From positions 1 through 42,961 of the forward strand of contig JAIFMP010000118.1 in NCBI GenBank assembly GCA_020048405.1: a stretch of DNA of 42,961 nucleotides, given 5' to 3'. A model generated the notes under the pieces. The model did no database searches. It was given only the letters and a program-made list of their open reading frames with translations, and had not been told where the DNA came from. This document shows, piece by piece, positions 37,012 to 42,961 of this stretch. Position 1 is the first letter of the stretch; each line of letters begins with the position of its first letter. Both the position numbers and the translations under genes were made by a program. Source of the DNA: Hydrogenophaga sp. GTDB taxonomy: Bacteria; Pseudomonadota; Gammaproteobacteria; Burkholderiales; Burkholderiaceae_C.

Positions 37012-37968
37012 TCAATCCCCAAACATCTTCTGCTTGAGTTCCCGGCGCTGTTGTGCTTCGAGCGACAGGTTGGCAGTGGGGCGGGCAATGAGGCGGCCCA
37101 CACCAATGGCTTCGCCCGTTTCGTCGCAGTAGCCGTAGTCACCGCTGTCGATGCGGGCAATCGATTGTTCGATTTTTTTCAGCAGCTTGCGCTCCCGGTC
37201 GCGGGTGCGCAGTTCGAGTGCGTGTTCTTCTTCGATGGTGGCGCGGTCGGCAGGGTCAGGCACCACCACGGTGTCTTCACGCAGGTTTTCGGTGGTTTGG
37301 CCGGCGTTGGCCAGGATGTCTTGCTTCAGACGCACCAGCTTGTGGCGGAAAAATGCCATCTGGGTGTCGTTCATGTACTCGGCATCGGGCATGGAGAGCA
37401 CCTCTTCGTCGGTCAACTGTTCCACCGGTTTGGATTTCCAGTTGTTGGCGAGCTTGGGGTCTTTGCGGGCAGGGGAATGCACGAGAGGGGTCATGACACG
37501 TTCAGGGATATTGGTAAAAGTGGCCTTCGCGGCATCAGGCGAATGGCTGGGTTTGGGCTGAGGCGTGGGCACAGCGGCAGCAGCAGCCTTGCGGCCGCCC
37601 CGTCTGCCCGGAGGGGCAACGGCCACAGCCGCCGGGCTGACCACCACCACGGGCGCCACGGGGGCTGGTGCCGGTGCCGCTTTGGCCACCGCAGCCGGTG
37701 GCGTCACCGCTGGCTTGGTGGCCTGTGGCTTGACCGCAACAGGCTTCTTGGCTGCAGCAGCCACGGGTGCAGCAGCTTTGGCCGGTGCAGGAGCTGGAGC
37801 AGCCACCGCTTTGACTGTTTTGGTCGCCTTTGCCGGCATTGCCGCTGGCTTGTCGGTTGCCTTCGGCGCAGTGACAACAGAGGTTTTCTTCGCCGCAACG
37901 GTCACAGGTTTGGACACAGAAGCCTTGGTTTTGACCGGGGTTGCTGTTGGTTCAGCTGTTTTTTTCAC
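37012..37968 (-). CDS. dksA: RNA polymerase-binding regulator DksA with Ala/Lys/Pro-rich N-terminal tail
   Basis: DksA binds the secondary channel of RNA polymerase and works with ppGpp. GTG 37966-37968 is preferred because AGGAG stands 8 nt before it. This gives 318 residues against about 150 in E. coli. The first 180 or so are Ala/Lys/Pro/Val-rich and histone-H1-like; the DksA core begins near DEEVLSMPDAEYMNDTQMAF. The coiled-coil tip keeps DPADRATIEEE, matching the acidic DPxD tip of E. coli. Of the four zinc cysteines only the first remains (YCDETGEAIGVGRLIARPTA, then SLEA instead of CIDC), as in other betaproteobacteria as far as I recall. The frame stays open to ATG 38202, so a 396-residue form is possible. 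Confidence 0.9.
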   Translation of the reverse strand: MKKTAEPTATPVKTKASVSKPVTVAAKKTSVVTAPKATDKPAAMPAKATKTVKAVAAPAPAPAKAAAPVAAAAKKPVAVKPQATKPAVTPPAAVAKAAPAPAPVAPVVVVSPAAVAVAPPGRRGGRKAAAAAVPTPQPKPSHSPDAAKATFTNIPERVMTPLVHSPARKDPKLANNWKSKPVEQLTDEEVLSMPDAEYMNDTQMAFFRHKLVRLKQDILANAGQTTENLREDTVVVPDPADRATIEEEHALELRTRDRERKLLKKIEQSIARIDSGDYGYCDETGEAIGVGRLIARPTANLSLEAQQRRELKQKMFGD

Positions 37969-38238
37969 TGCGTCTCTCCTCTGACGGGTCGCGGGGCCGG
38001 GTGTGGCCTCAGAGACCGCCAAGGCCACAGCGGCTTTTGATCGGGCTACGGGCGCCTGTGGCGTTATACCTTGTTTGGCAGCAACTCTCACTGACGCCTT
38101 GGCCTTGGCCACCACCGAAGGGACTTTGGGTGCCACATCCGCAGTGCTGTCGTTGCGTTTCGGAAGAAACCCAAAGCCCTGCAAAAGCGAGACAAACAGC
38201 ATGGCAAACGCCCGGTGATCAGTGAATGAAGCGCCGCA

Positions 38239-39264
38239 TTATGTCAGGCACTGGTCGAGGCCCTGCACCAAGATGTCGCGTGGCAAATCGATGCCGATGA
38301 ACACCATCTTGCTGACCCGGGTTTCCCCGGGGGCCCACAGCGGCCCCAGATCGCTGCCCATGAGCTGGTGCACGCCCTGAAAAATGACCTTGCGATCCGT
38401 GCCCTCCATGTCCAGCACACCCTTGTAGCGCAACATGCGCGGGCCGTACACATTCACGATGGCACCCAAAAAGTCCTCCAGCTTGGCGGGGCTGAAGGGC
38501 TTGGTGGCTCGGTACACAAAGCTCTTCACGTCATCGTCGTGGTGATGGTGGTGGCCGTGTGAATGGTCGTGGTCGTGGTGGTCGTGGTGCTCATGCCCGT
38601 GGTCGTCTTCCTTCAGGAAGTCAGGGTCGATGTCAAGCTTGGCGTTCAGGTTGAAACCCTTCAGATCCAGTACCTTGTTCAAGGCCACTTCACCGAAATG
38701 CACCGTTTGAATGGGCGCACGCGGGTTCATGTGCTTCAGGCGGTGGGTCAGTGCGTCCAGCGCTTCAGCGCTGACCAACTCAGACTTGCTGATGAAAATC
38801 TGGTCGGCAAAGCCCACCTGACGACGGGCTTCCTGGCGGTCATTCAGCTGCTGCGGCGCGTGCTTGGCATCTACCAGCGTGACGATGGCGTCCAGCAGGT
38901 ATTGCTCGGCCACTTCATCGTCCATGAAAAAGGTTTGCGCCACCGGGCCGGGGTCGGCCAGGCCGGTGGTTTCAATGATGACGCGCTCAAAATCGAGCAG
39001 ACCCTTGCGTTTTTTGGTCGCCAGATCCTGCAGAGTGGTGCGCAGGTCTTCCCGGATGGTGCAGCACACGCAACCGTTGCTCATCTGGATGATGGTTTCC
39101 TGCGTGTCAGACACCAGAATGTCGTTGTCGATGTTCTCTTCACCAAACTCGTTTTCAATGACGGCAATCTTCTGGCCGTGTGCCTCGGTCAGCACGCGCT
39201 TCAAGAGCGTGGTTTTGCCCGAGCCCAGAAAGCCGGTGAGGATGGTGGCGGGAATGAGGGCCAT
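38239..39264 (-). CDS. CobW/COG0523-family GTPase, putative zinc metallochaperone
   Basis: The 341-residue protein has the P-loop GFLGSGKTTLLK (residues 11-22), IENEFGEENIDND, the metal-binding CVCC (65-68), ETTGLADPGPVA and a His/Asp-rich loop (about residues 236-262, several HHDHDH-type runs) ahead of the CobW C-terminal domain. Proteins of this type move zinc, cobalt or other metals to target enzymes using GTP. The CxCC plus His-rich loop suggests zinc. ATG 39262-39264 has AGGAGA before it. A small palindrome, GCAAC-ACA-GTTGC, lies at 39277-39289 in its leader. It does not match a Zur box I know. Confidence 0.88.
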   Translation of the reverse strand: MALIPATILTGFLGSGKTTLLKRVLTEAHGQKIAVIENEFGEENIDNDILVSDTQETIIQMSNGCVCCTIREDLRTTLQDLATKKRKGLLDFERVIIETTGLADPGPVAQTFFMDDEVAEQYLLDAIVTLVDAKHAPQQLNDRQEARRQVGFADQIFISKSELVSAEALDALTHRLKHMNPRAPIQTVHFGEVALNKVLDLKGFNLNAKLDIDPDFLKEDDHGHEHHDHHDHDHSHGHHHHHDDDVKSFVYRATKPFSPAKLEDFLGAIVNVYGPRMLRYKGVLDMEGTDRKVIFQGVHQLMGSDLGPLWAPGETRVSKMVFIGIDLPRDILVQGLDQCLT

Positions 39265-39405
39265 GCGGGTTCTCCTGCAACACAGTTGCGTTTGATACGG
39301 AATTTGAGGCGGCGAAGTGTAGATGAATTCGGGTTGGATCAGCGACAAGAGCGGGGGCCTTGCCTTGTGCCGTTCGGAACATTCCCCCATCAACACCCCA
39401 GCTAA

Positions 39406-39771
39406 CTAATTCTTGAGCTTGTTCCGCAGCGATTTTGTGAATGCAGCGGCCACCGCAGATAGGCGTGCAATGGCAGTCTCGTAGACCACGCCGTCCTCGC
39501 GTTTGTCGACAGCCACGACCGTGACCAACAAGTGGTCCTCCTCCACAGAGTAGACCAACCGGACGCCCTGCTGCCGTAGCTTAATCTTGTAGCACCCTCT
39601 AAGGGCCCCGTGGAGTTCGCCGCCTGGCACGTGAGGGTTGTCGAGACGTTTGGCAAGAAGCTTCTTGAGATTGGTCTGAACGGAACCGTCCAGCTTGCGC
39701 CACTCTTCAAGGGCCTCTGGCATGAAGCGAAGCTTGTACTTGTGCTTCGCACCACCCTCAGAGGTCGTCAA
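39406..39771 (-). CDS. RelE/StbE-family toxin
   Basis: The 121-residue protein has the RelE layout: KYKLRFMPEALEEWRKLD, LGALRGCYKIKLRQQGVRLVYS-type core (seen here as GALRGCYKIKLRQQGVRLVY) and VVAVDKREDGVVYETA, followed by a basic tail. RelE-type toxins cleave mRNA on the ribosome. ATG 39769-39771 lies inside the end of the antitoxin gene (14-nt overlap), the usual type II arrangement. Lower GC and less biased codons than its neighbours suggest transfer. Confidence 0.85.
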   Translation of the reverse strand: MTTSEGGAKHKYKLRFMPEALEEWRKLDGSVQTNLKKLLAKRLDNPHVPGGELHGALRGCYKIKLRQQGVRLVYSVEEDHLLVTVVAVDKREDGVVYETAIARLSAVAAAFTKSLRNKLKN

Positions 39772-40009
39772 TGTTCACCTCGATAGCCCGCGCCTTCTCT
39801 GCCAGGCGACTGGCCGCTTTGCGGTACAGGTCTTGGTCAGCAAGTTCCTCCAGCATGGCCTCAAAGAGCTGCGGCTCGACCATGTAGAAGGCCGCTCGGT
39901 TGTGGTTGAGCACTGCAACAGGGCGGTTGTTGGCCTCCCTCAGTACGGCAGCCGGGTTCTTTTTGAACTCGGACATACTTACTGCGACGTCAGCGAGAAT
40001 AGACTCCAT
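39758..40009 (-). CDS. Phd/YefM-family (StbD-type) antitoxin
   Basis: The 83-residue protein begins MESILADVAVSMSEFKKNP and AAVLREANNRPVAVLNHNRA, the standard Phd/YefM N-terminal DNA-binding and dimer domain. The acidic C-terminal half (LEELADQDLYRKAASRLAEK) would cover the toxin. ATG 40007-40009 is chosen because GGAG lies 6 nt before it; an ATG at 40021 would start inside the operator. It probably represses its own promoter through the palindrome at 40014-40031. Confidence 0.87.
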   Translation of the reverse strand: MESILADVAVSMSEFKKNPAAVLREANNRPVAVLNHNRAAFYMVEPQLFEAMLEELADQDLYRKAASRLAEKARAIEVNIDDL

Positions 40010-40013
40010 AATT

Positions 40014-40031
40014 AGCTCCAATTTCGGAGCT
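40014..40031. promoter_or_regulatory. Operator palindrome of the Phd/RelE toxin-antitoxin operon
   Basis: AGCTCC and GGAGCT form perfect 6-bp arms around a 6-bp spacer (AATTTC on the plus strand). The palindrome lies directly after the -10 box and over the expected transcription start, so binding of the antitoxin would block the promoter. The GGAG of the right arm also serves as the ribosome-binding site of the antitoxin gene. Confidence 0.75.
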
Positions 40032-40032
40032 C

Positions 40033-40061
40033 AATATAGCCACGCGCACCCACTCGGTCAA
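40033..40061 (-). promoter_or_regulatory. Sigma-70 promoter of the toxin-antitoxin operon
   Basis: On the minus strand TTGACC (40056-40061) and TATATT (40033-40038) are separated by exactly 17 bp. Each box matches five of six consensus bases, the best promoter in the window. It points into the Phd/RelE operon and abuts its operator. Confidence 0.85.
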
Positions 40062-40089
40062 GCTGCTCCGCTGACCCAGCGTCATTTGT

Positions 40090-41316
40090 TCAACCCTGCG
40101 GCCGGGCCATGACCACCAAACCTTTCAGGTATTCCCCCTCGGGGAATGGAAGGCCCACCGGGTGGTCTGGCGCGCCGCCCAAACGGTGGGTGATGAAGGC
40201 ATCCACCCCGGCCTCCAGCGCGGCAGATGCCACAATTTTCTGGAACAACTCCACGCCGATGCCACCCGAGCAGGAGTACGTGAACAACATGCCACCGGGG
40301 TTCAGCAGTTTGAAGCCCCAGCGGTTCAGGTCTTTGTAGGCGCGGGCGGCCCGCTCGGCGTGTGCCGCTGTGGGGGCCAGCTTGGGGGGATCGAGCACGA
40401 TGGCATCGAACGTGCGGCCCTCGCTGTGAAACGCACGCAGGCTGGCATTCACATCGGCATCTAGCCAGGTGGTGTGGCCCGCGTCAAAGCCGTTCAGCGC
40501 CACGTTGGCACGGCCTTTGGCGAGTGCGGGGCCTGACGAGTCGATGCTGGTGACGTGCCCTGCCCCACCGCCCATGCCTGAATGTTCCGATCTCGCCCGC
40601 ATGCCGGCCAGCGCGGCCACAGTGAAGCCGCCGGTGTAACAAAAGCAGTTCAGCACCTGCTGCCACTGGCCATGGCGGGCTGCCTCGAAAAAGGCCTGCC
40701 GGTTGTCGCGCTGGTCCAAATAGAAACCGGTTTTGTGGCCCTCGGCCACGTCCAGCGCCAGCTGCCAGCTGTGCTCTTGCAACACCACGGCCGTGTCGCC
40801 ACCGCCCCGCAGCCAGCCCGACACCTTGGGCAAGCCCTCCAGTTCGCGCACGCTGGCGTCTGAGCGCTCGTACAGCCGGGTGAGGCCGGTCAGCTCCAGC
40901 AGCGCGTCTGCAATCGTCTGTTTCCAGCGCTCGGTGCCGCAACTCAGGAACTGGGCCACCAGCGTGTCGCCGTAGCGGTCCACCACCAGGCCGGGCAAGC
41001 CGTCCGACTCGCCGTGCACCAACCGCACGCCGTTGCTTTTGATATCAAATAGGCCTCTGGCGCTTATGGATATTGCGAGAGCAGCTCTGAAAAACGCTGC
41101 ATCGATGCGCTGTTTTTCGTCAAAGCTCCACACCCGCGCCCGGATTTTGGAGGTGGGCGACACCGCGCCCCAGGCCAAAAACTGGCCTTCGGCGCTTTCA
41201 ATGCGCACGGTTTCACCCGGGTCCCCCCCGCCCTTGGCCACGGCACCGTCAAACACCCAGGGGTGGCGGCGCAGCAGGGATTTTTCTTTGCCGGGTTTGA
41301 GTTTGACGACTTTCAT
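40090..41316 (-). CDS. rlmI: 23S rRNA cytosine-C5 methyltransferase, RlmI family
   Basis: A class I SAM-dependent methyltransferase that modifies 23S rRNA (C1962 in E. coli). The 408-residue protein starts with a PUA-like domain (VVKLKPGKEKSLLRRHPWVF), then GVRLVHGESDGLPGLVVDRYG, KTGFYLDQRDNR, LNCFCYTGGFTVAAL (SAM site), FDAIVLDPPKLA and the catalytic TYSCSGGI (Cys). Residues about 75-93 (AALAISISARGLFDIKS) are encoded by a dispersed palindromic repeat. ATG 41314-41316 begins the conserved domain; longer upstream frames are not family-like. Confidence 0.92.
   Translation of the reverse strand: MKVVKLKPGKEKSLLRRHPWVFDGAVAKGGGDPGETVRIESAEGQFLAWGAVSPTSKIRARVWSFDEKQRIDAAFFRAALAISISARGLFDIKSNGVRLVHGESDGLPGLVVDRYGDTLVAQFLSCGTERWKQTIADALLELTGLTRLYERSDASVRELEGLPKVSGWLRGGGDTAVVLQEHSWQLALDVAEGHKTGFYLDQRDNRQAFFEAARHGQWQQVLNCFCYTGGFTVAALAGMRARSEHSGMGGGAGHVTSIDSSGPALAKGRANVALNGFDAGHTTWLDADVNASLRAFHSEGRTFDAIVLDPPKLAPTAAHAERAARAYKDLNRWGFKLLNPGGMLFTYSCSGGIGVELFQKIVASAALEAGVDAFITHRLGGAPDHPVGLPFPEGEYLKGLVVMARPQG
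41036..41092 (+). repeat. Short palindromic repeat inside rlmI, copy 5 (best preserved)
   Basis: It runs from TTTTGATATCAAATAGGCCT through CTGGCGCTTATGGATATTGC to GAGAGCAGCTCTGAAAAAC. The core GCGCTTATGGATATTGCG is an imperfect hairpin. I recall very similar elements (GGCCTCTAGCGCTTAT...AGCAGCTAT) in many Comamonadaceae genomes. Here it lies in frame in rlmI and adds about 18 residues. Confidence 0.65.
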
Positions 41317-41435
41317 GGGCGTGGTTCGTGGAGACCAAAGCGTGGATTGTCGCTGTCGTGCCGCCATCAGCCATGCCAAGGCCTCACCACGCCCCAAAAA
41401 GCTTGAACCCTGAGCACGCCCTGAAACCCCTGAAA

Positions 41436-41457
41436 AAGGTTGCAAATTTGCTACCTT
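41436..41457. promoter_or_regulatory. 22-bp near-perfect palindrome before the PIN-domain gene
   Basis: The perfect core GCAAATTTGC (41442-41451) is flanked by AAGGT on the left and ACCTT on the right, with one unpaired base on each side. It ends 6 nt before the ATG of the PIN gene. The position fits an autoregulatory operator of a VapBC-like toxin-antitoxin operon. The antitoxin that should bind it seems to survive only as a fragment. Confidence 0.65.
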
Positions 41458-41463
41458 CTATCC

Positions 41464-41946
41464 ATGCTTGCAGTGATTGACACCACCGTTTTTTGTGGAA
41501 CCTGTCTGGGCTTCGGAGCGGCCAATGCGGTGGTGGCCACCTGCCTGAACAGTCAATCCACGCCCCTGATGAGGGCAGCGTTGTTTGCCGAATACGAAGA
41601 TGTGCTCCAGCGAACCGCGTTGTTTGAAGGCGGCCGCCTGAGCACCACCGGGCGCGATGAGCTGTTGGACATCTTCATGGCGCATTGCATCTGGACGCGG
41701 GTGTACTACCTGTGGCGGCCCAAGCTGCCCGAAGAGGGTGACAACCATTTGATCGAATTGGCTGTGGCGGGTGGTGCCCGCCATGTGGTTACCAAAAACC
41801 CACGCGATTTGCAGAGCATGGAATTGCGTTTTCCGGGACTTCAGAGTTTGATGCAGAAACGCGCTTCAACGTCCGTGCGGCCCGTGGTGCCTCGCGCGAT
41901 GAGCACGGGCTTGAATTGTTGCAAAAGGCACGTGTTGAGCCCTTGA
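41464..41946 (+). CDS. PIN-domain protein, putative VapC-like toxin with altered C-terminus
   Basis: PIN proteins are Mg-dependent RNases. The 160-residue frame has LAVIDTTVFCG with the first Asp, LFAEYEDVLQR with the conserved Glu, EGDNHLIELAVAGGARHVVT with the third acidic residue and KNPRDLQSMELRFPGLQ. Up to here it is a normal member of the PIN-3/COG1569 group. After about residue 128 (SLMQKRASTSVRPV and following) the sequence is basic and not family-like. The same DNA in another frame encodes an antitoxin-like tail, so a deletion has probably fused the toxin end to the remains of the next gene. Confidence 0.75.
   Translation: MLAVIDTTVFCGTCLGFGAANAVVATCLNSQSTPLMRAALFAEYEDVLQRTALFEGGRLSTTGRDELLDIFMAHCIWTRVYYLWRPKLPEEGDNHLIELAVAGGARHVVTKNPRDLQSMELRFPGLQSLMQKRASTSVRPVVPRAMSTGLNCCKRHVLSP
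41847..41946 (+). pseudogene. Remnant of a ribbon-helix-helix-type antitoxin C-terminus
   Basis: In the frame starting at 41847 the DNA reads FDAETRFNVRAARG, then HGLELLQKARVEP. It resembles the C-terminal part of small RHH antitoxins that accompany PIN toxins (pattern DxETRFxxRAARG...LxLLD). The DNA-binding N-terminal part is missing. The fragment lies at the end of the PIN gene, out of frame with it. The resemblance is from memory of the family and has not been searched. Confidence 0.4.
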
Positions 41947-41952
41947 AGGCCA

Positions 41953-42252
41953 TCAGCCTCTGGGAGTGTGGGCCACGCCCGGGCTGGCCGCTGGGTCGCC
42001 AGGCGCGGTGGCGTGCCCCATGTCGGTCAGTTTTCGCAAAAACACCGGTGCCACGTTCCACTGCTGCCCGCCCTCGGTCATCAGGGTGACGGTTTTACGG
42101 TTGTATTTGGTGATGGTGGCGAACAGCACCGGATGCCCGTCGGGCTGAAAAGACACCTTCTCGCCCACACTGAAGTCCAGCATGCGGGCATGCAGCTTCA
42201 TGTCATGCAGAAACCTCAATCGCGTGACCACGCGGCGGTTCAAGTCAACCAA
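41953..42252 (-). CDS. Conserved hypothetical protein with a small beta-barrel-like domain
   Basis: The recognisable part reads LNRRVVTRLRFLHDMKLHAR, then FSVGEKVSFQPDG and ITKYNRKTVTLMTEGGQQWN with VAPVFLRKL, a pattern typical of a short SH3/Tudor-like barrel after a helix. The only standard start in frame is TTG 42250-42252, yet coding-like residues (HLTEAELVD) continue upstream to a stop near 42121 bases beyond ATG-less sequence. An ATG at 42275-42277 is out of frame by one. The true start may be lost or a base may be missing. The function is unknown to me. Confidence 0.5.
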   Translation of the reverse strand: MVDLNRRVVTRLRFLHDMKLHARMLDFSVGEKVSFQPDGHPVLFATITKYNRKTVTLMTEGGQQWNVAPVFLRKLTDMGHATAPGDPAASPGVAHTPRG

Positions 42253-42375
42253 CTCGGCTTCGGTCAGGTGTGTGCATGGGTGGCTCCAGGGCGATGAGCA
42301 AGAAACCAGCTTACAGCGTCAAATGGCCTCAACAATTCCCAAAAACAGAATCTTAAATTCAGATACCATTGAAAC

Positions 42376-42654
42376 GTGATCCGTTCGTTCATCTGCGCCG
42401 ATACCGAAGCCTTGTTCAACAGCAGGGCCGTGAGTCGCTTTAGAAACATCGAGCGGGTGGCACGGCGCAAATTGTTGCAACTGCATGCAGCAACCGATCT
42501 GAACAGTTTGCGCATTCCTCCCGGCAACCAGCTGGAGGCACTCAAAGGCAACCGTCAAGGCCAGCACAGCATCCGCATCAACGCCCAATGGCGCGTGTGC
42601 TTTGCCTGGCACGACGATGGGGCCTACCGCGTGGAAATCGTGGACTACCACTGA
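42376..42654 (+). CDS. higB: HigB-type toxin (RelE/ParE superfamily)
   Basis: The 92-residue protein has the HigB pattern: RNIERVARRKLLQLHAATDL, NSLRIPPGNQLEALKGNRQG and QHSIRINAQWRVCFAWHDDG ending in YRVEIVDYH. HigB toxins cut ribosome-bound mRNA. The start is GTG 42376-42378. The toxin precedes the antitoxin, the inverted order typical of higBA. Upstream (42340-42375) is AT-rich and likely holds the promoter; an ATCT/AGAT palindrome is present but short. Confidence 0.9.
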   Translation: MIRSFICADTEALFNSRAVSRFRNIERVARRKLLQLHAATDLNSLRIPPGNQLEALKGNRQGQHSIRINAQWRVCFAWHDDGAYRVEIVDYH

Positions 42655-42673
42655 ACATTCAGGAGCCAGACAC

Positions 42674-42961
42674 ATGACCACCGAACTGCTTGACGACATT
42701 CACCCCGGCGAAATTCTGCTGGAAGACTTCATGAAACCGCTGGGCATCACCGCCCGGCAACTGGCCGCTGACATGGATGTGCCCCCCAGCCGCATCAGCG
42801 ACATCGTGAATGGCGCACGCCCCATCAGCGCAGACACTGCCTTGCGACTGGGCCTGTTTTTCAGCATGGACCCGCGCTACTGGCTGAACCTGCAAACCGA
42901 GTACGACATGCGCACGGTCATGCGCAACAGCCACGACAAAATCGCGCCCCGCATACGGGTG
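42674..42961 (+). CDS. higA: HigA-type antitoxin (XRE family), 3' end cut by window edge
   Basis: The visible 96 codons begin MTTELLDDIHPGEILLEDFM and contain the helix-turn-helix GITARQLAADMDVPPSRISD with IVNGARPISADTALRLGLFF, then SMDPRYWLNLQTEYDMR, all standard for HigA. ATG 42674-42676 follows AGGAG by 8 nt and the higB stop by 19 nt. It neutralises HigB and represses the operon. Only a few C-terminal residues should be missing. Confidence 0.92.
   Translation, partial: MTTELLDDIHPGEILLEDFMKPLGITARQLAADMDVPPSRISDIVNGARPISADTALRLGLFFSMDPRYWLNLQTEYDMRTVMRNSHDKIAPRIRV

Noticed and set aside
38520-38610. GTGGTC-rich stretch as a tandem repeat or CRISPR-like array
   Set aside because: It is the coding sequence of the His/Asp-rich loop of the CobW-family protein, with irregular units and no spacers.
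39277-39289. Zur-type zinc operator before the CobW-family gene
   Set aside because: GCAAC-ACA-GTTGC is a palindrome but does not resemble known Zur boxes; it is mentioned only in the gene entry.
1-42961. tRNA, rRNA, CRISPR array, insertion sequence or prophage genes
   Set aside because: Searched by eye on both strands; no cloverleaf, transposase, integrase or repeat-spacer pattern was seen.

Overview
The window is GC-rich chromosomal DNA of a betaproteobacterium, most likely a member of the Comamonadaceae (Burkholderiales). The evidence is the gene order (dksA, hslV, hslU, then a complete dcw division/cell-wall cluster ending in lpxC), a one-cysteine DksA with a long Ala/Lys/Pro tail, and scattered copies of a short imperfect palindromic repeat that I recall from Comamonadaceae genomes. 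I see no rRNA, tRNA, CRISPR array, insertion sequence or prophage.

Left part (1-4464, minus strand): aroG (cut by the window edge) sits behind a complete transcription attenuator. A 24-residue leader peptide rich in Phe/Tyr/Trp is followed by mutually exclusive antiterminator and terminator hairpins. Upstream lie tldD, a hydroxyisobutyrate-dehydrogenase-like gene and rodA. Next come a plus-strand YqiA-type hydrolase and a minus-strand lipoprotein glycerophosphodiester phosphodiesterase with an EF-hand-like loop. A plus-strand, largely overlapping series (6461-13166) follows: RNase II/R-type exonuclease, TonB-like protein, aroE, mtgA, plsC, cdsA-like, ruvC.

Central part (13174-32835, minus strand): the dcw cluster in the order mraZ, rsmH, ftsL, ftsI, murE, murF, mraY, murD, ftsW, murG, murC, ddl, ftsQ, ftsA, ftsZ, lpxC, then a 58-residue membrane protein and a serine hydrolase. 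From rsmH to ftsQ almost every stop codon overlaps the next start (ATGA, GTGA, TGATG), which implies translational coupling. Four GTG-containing boxes at 10-bp steps just before mraZ look like the MraZ operator, and a strong terminator separates this operon from hslU.

Right part (33098-42961): hslU, hslV (with an 8-copy 5-bp tandem repeat just upstream), a Burkholderiales-type STAS-like protein, dksA, a CobW-family metallochaperone GTPase and the rRNA methyltransferase rlmI. Mixed in are three toxin-antitoxin loci: a RelE/Phd pair with a very clear promoter and operator, a PIN-domain gene with a strong palindrome and an apparent antitoxin remnant, and higBA cut by the window end.

A recurrent oddity is that tldD, the dehydrogenase, the RNase (twice), ruvC and the essential ftsA each carry a short internal deletion that breaks the frame. 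rsmH seems to have a similar in-frame loss. Because ftsA and rsmH should be intact, an assembly artefact is at least as likely as true gene decay.
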